Shown piece after piece: positions 14,151 through 15,789 of a DNA stretch of 15,789 nucleotides; positions within the stretch are counted from its first letter, which is position 1, and the number at the start of each line of letters is the position of its first letter. A program made the translations under genes and the position numbers. The stretch is from CFX2 sp014338005. Lineage in GTDB: Bacteria > Chloroflexota > Anaerolineae > Aggregatilineales > Phototrophicaceae. The notes under the pieces were generated by a model. The model did no database searches and was not told the DNA's origin. It worked only from the letters and a program-made list of their open reading frames with translations. The stretch lies in contig SZPE01000099.1 in NCBI GenBank assembly GCA_030263555.1, positions 1 to 15,789 on the forward strand, read 5' to 3'.

Positions 14151-15731
14151 ATGCAAGCCGATGTTAAACGCGGGGTAGTTAAAGCGTGGTCAACTGCCGG
14201 CGCGGGCGTAGATGGCTCGCGTTTTGTCCGCCTGATGAACCGGTTCGCCCCTGGGTGGGTTTTTAGCCTGGGTTTACTGGCGATTTTATGCATTGCTGTG
14301 ATAGCCTTCTTTTTCATAAATCATGTCAGCTTCCCCCTGAACCTGGAGCTGATGGAAGGCAACATCCTCCAGCACTTTGAACGGGCGGCGGCAGGACTGG
14401 CCGTTTATCCAGAGCCGTCGCCGGAATACGTGCCGCTGGCTTATAACCCGTTGTATTATTACCTGGCCGTACCTTTCGGCTGGGTATTCGGCGTCACACT
14501 GCCGACCCTGCGCCTGGTTGCCATCCTGGGCATGATCGGCAGCGGCGTGGTTTTGTTCCGGCTGGTTTACATCAAAACGGACTCGCGCTGGTGGGCGCTG
14601 ATGGCGGTCGGGTTATTTGCGGCGGCCTACCGGGTGATGGACGCTTACCTGGATTCGGCTCATTCCGACCCCTGGCTGCTGTTCAGCGCCCTGTTAGGTA
14701 CGTACTGGATAGATCGCGGCCAGTCCCGCACCTGGAAGATGGCCGGGGTGCTGGCGCTGGTGGCGAGTTTCTGGTTCAAGCAGCATGGCGCGCTGTTCGT
14801 GGCCGGCGGGATATTTTTTCTCACCTGGCGCGAAGGCATCAAACGCGCCTGGCCGTACTGGGCCGCCGCCGCGCTGCTGGTCCCGGCTTTGTATTTTGGG
14901 GCCGGCAAGCCGCTGTTTGGCGCCTACTTCCATTATTTTACCTGGGAAGTGCCGCGCCGGTGGATGGAAATTACCATATGGGCGGCAGTCCGTTATCTGG
15001 GGTTCATCGCCACCTCTTATCCGGCGCTGGCGCTGGCCGCCGGGTGGGCGGCTGTTCGCGCGCTGCGCCGCCCGCACCAGTTGAGCATCTGGCATTTTCA
15101 GCTGGTCATGGCGCTGGCGTCCGGCCTGTTAGGGGCGCTCGACCCCGGCTCGTCGGACAACGTGTTCGCCCCGATGGGGCTGTGGTTCATCATTATGGGT
15201 ACGCTGGCGCTGCACGAACTCTCGCAGCGTGACGGTTGGGCGCGGCGGCATTACGTCCATCTGTTCGCGCTGACGCTGACGTTCGCGTTTTTTGCCTACG
15301 TCCCGGCGCGGTATGTTGTCTCGCCGTCCGCCGGAACCAGCTATGATGAATTCGTCGGCGAACTGGCAAGCCTGGACGGGCCGGTTTACGCGCCGCACAT
15401 CGGCCAGCTTCAGGCCGGTTATACGCTGTACCCGGCGGTCGGCTGGGTGGCGCTGGAGGATATGATTCGCGGGTCGGGCCGCAGCACCACGAATCGCCCC
15501 ACGTCAAGACAGCTGCTGGCGGCGGTCATCCAGCCGGAGGGGGCGGCTTATATCGTCACCAATCACCCGCTGGAAGACGATACGCTGCTGGATTTTTTGA
15601 CGGAATATTACGTGCTGGAAGCGGATTGGGGCCGCCGCTTTAAGGCGCTGCGGGCGCTGCCGCACCGATGGGACCTGGCCTGGCCGCGCTACCTGTACCG
15701 CTACGCGCCGGATGAAACGCGCCGGTCGTAA
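14151..15731 (+). CDS. GT39/GT-C-like polytopic membrane glycosyltransferase
   Basis: This is a 526-residue protein with a cytoplasmic N-terminus of about 35 residues, a first helix (36-56), then an outer loop with NLELMEGNILQHFERAAAG, where E66 and E69 occupy the site of the acidic GT-C residue. YVPLAYNPLYYYLAVPFGW (93-111) follows, and LDSAHSDPWLLF (168-179) is a second loop motif. About ten further helices lead to a soluble C-terminal domain of roughly 140 residues. Glu in place of the usual Asp and the YNPLYYYL motif set it apart from the other three GT-C proteins here. The start has TAGAGG about 13 bases upstream, a weak site. It is 46 bases downstream of the second ArnE/F-like gene, so it may use the sugar that transporter helps to flip. 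The 58 bases after its stop show no feature. Confidence 0.72.
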   Translation: MQADVKRGVVKAWSTAGAGVDGSRFVRLMNRFAPGWVFSLGLLAILCIAVIAFFFINHVSFPLNLELMEGNILQHFERAAAGLAVYPEPSPEYVPLAYNPLYYYLAVPFGWVFGVTLPTLRLVAILGMIGSGVVLFRLVYIKTDSRWWALMAVGLFAAAYRVMDAYLDSAHSDPWLLFSALLGTYWIDRGQSRTWKMAGVLALVASFWFKQHGALFVAGGIFFLTWREGIKRAWPYWAAAALLVPALYFGAGKPLFGAYFHYFTWEVPRRWMEITIWAAVRYLGFIATSYPALALAAGWAAVRALRRPHQLSIWHFQLVMALASGLLGALDPGSSDNVFAPMGLWFIIMGTLALHELSQRDGWARRHYVHLFALTLTFAFFAYVPARYVVSPSAGTSYDEFVGELASLDGPVYAPHIGQLQAGYTLYPAVGWVALEDMIRGSGRSTTNRPTSRQLLAAVIQPEGAAYIVTNHPLEDDTLLDFLTEYYVLEADWGRRFKALRALPHRWDLAWPRYLYRYAPDETRRS

Positions 15732-15789
15732 GCAGCCCGGCGAGCGGTGTTAGTCCGGCGTTAGTTTTCATCGTTTTGGCTGTTACGCC

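Noticed and set aside
15732..15789. Repeat-like GTTAG and CCGGCG motifs after the last gene
   Set aside because: They are short direct repeats with no pairing and no further copies in the window.

Overview
The window looks like a GC-rich bacterial chromosome segment. The gene content is four polytopic GT-C type sugar-transfer proteins, a dolichyl-phosphate-mannose-synthase-like GT2, ArnE/F-like mini-transporters, a multi-PAS/GAF histidine kinase, tsaD and a TnpB remnant or partial. This mix suggests Chloroflexota (Anaerolineae-like), but that is an inference from gene style, not from a marker phylogeny. No tRNA, rRNA, CRISPR array or phage module was seen.

Layout, left to right. Positions 1-495 (minus) hold the N-terminal 165 residues of an IS200/IS605-family TnpB that runs off the left edge, followed by a hairpin at 544-565 that may belong to the element end. 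A small plus-strand hypothetical gene (675-959) faces a RidA-superfamily gene (972-1361, minus) that lacks the catalytic arginine. Upstream of the latter, on the same strand, is a 12-TM MFS exporter (1434-2786) with a perfect 6+6 bp palindrome just before its ribosome-binding site. A divergent intergenic region leads into two ATGA-overlapping membrane glycosyltransferase genes (3006-4562, 4559-5908). The second overlaps, tail to tail, a large hybrid sensor-type histidine kinase (5868-7898, minus), whose N-terminus appears to be disturbed by a one-base shift. tsaD (8072-9130, plus) follows behind a clear extended -10 promoter.

The right half is a glycan/lipid-linked sugar region. On the minus strand, reading leftwards, lie a polyprenyl-phosphate sugar synthase-like GT2 (12644-13462), an abutting ArnE/F-like four-TM transporter (12293-12643), a probable rho-independent terminator, an FAD-dependent amine-oxidase/UGM-like oxidoreductase (10842-12179) with its own TATAAT box, and a GT39-like transferase (9141-10715). 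Divergent from the GT2, on the plus strand, lie a second ArnE/F-like transporter (13724-14104) and a fourth GT-C protein (14151-15731).

The genes can be read as one pathway. GT2 charges a polyprenyl phosphate with a sugar on the cytoplasmic face. The two small transporters, possibly as an ArnE/ArnF-style heterodimer, flip it. The GT-C enzymes transfer the sugar to an extracytoplasmic acceptor. The FAD enzyme may modify the sugar or the lipid. This reading rests on family knowledge and gene proximity; the sugar, the acceptor and the role of the FAD enzyme cannot be read from the sequence.
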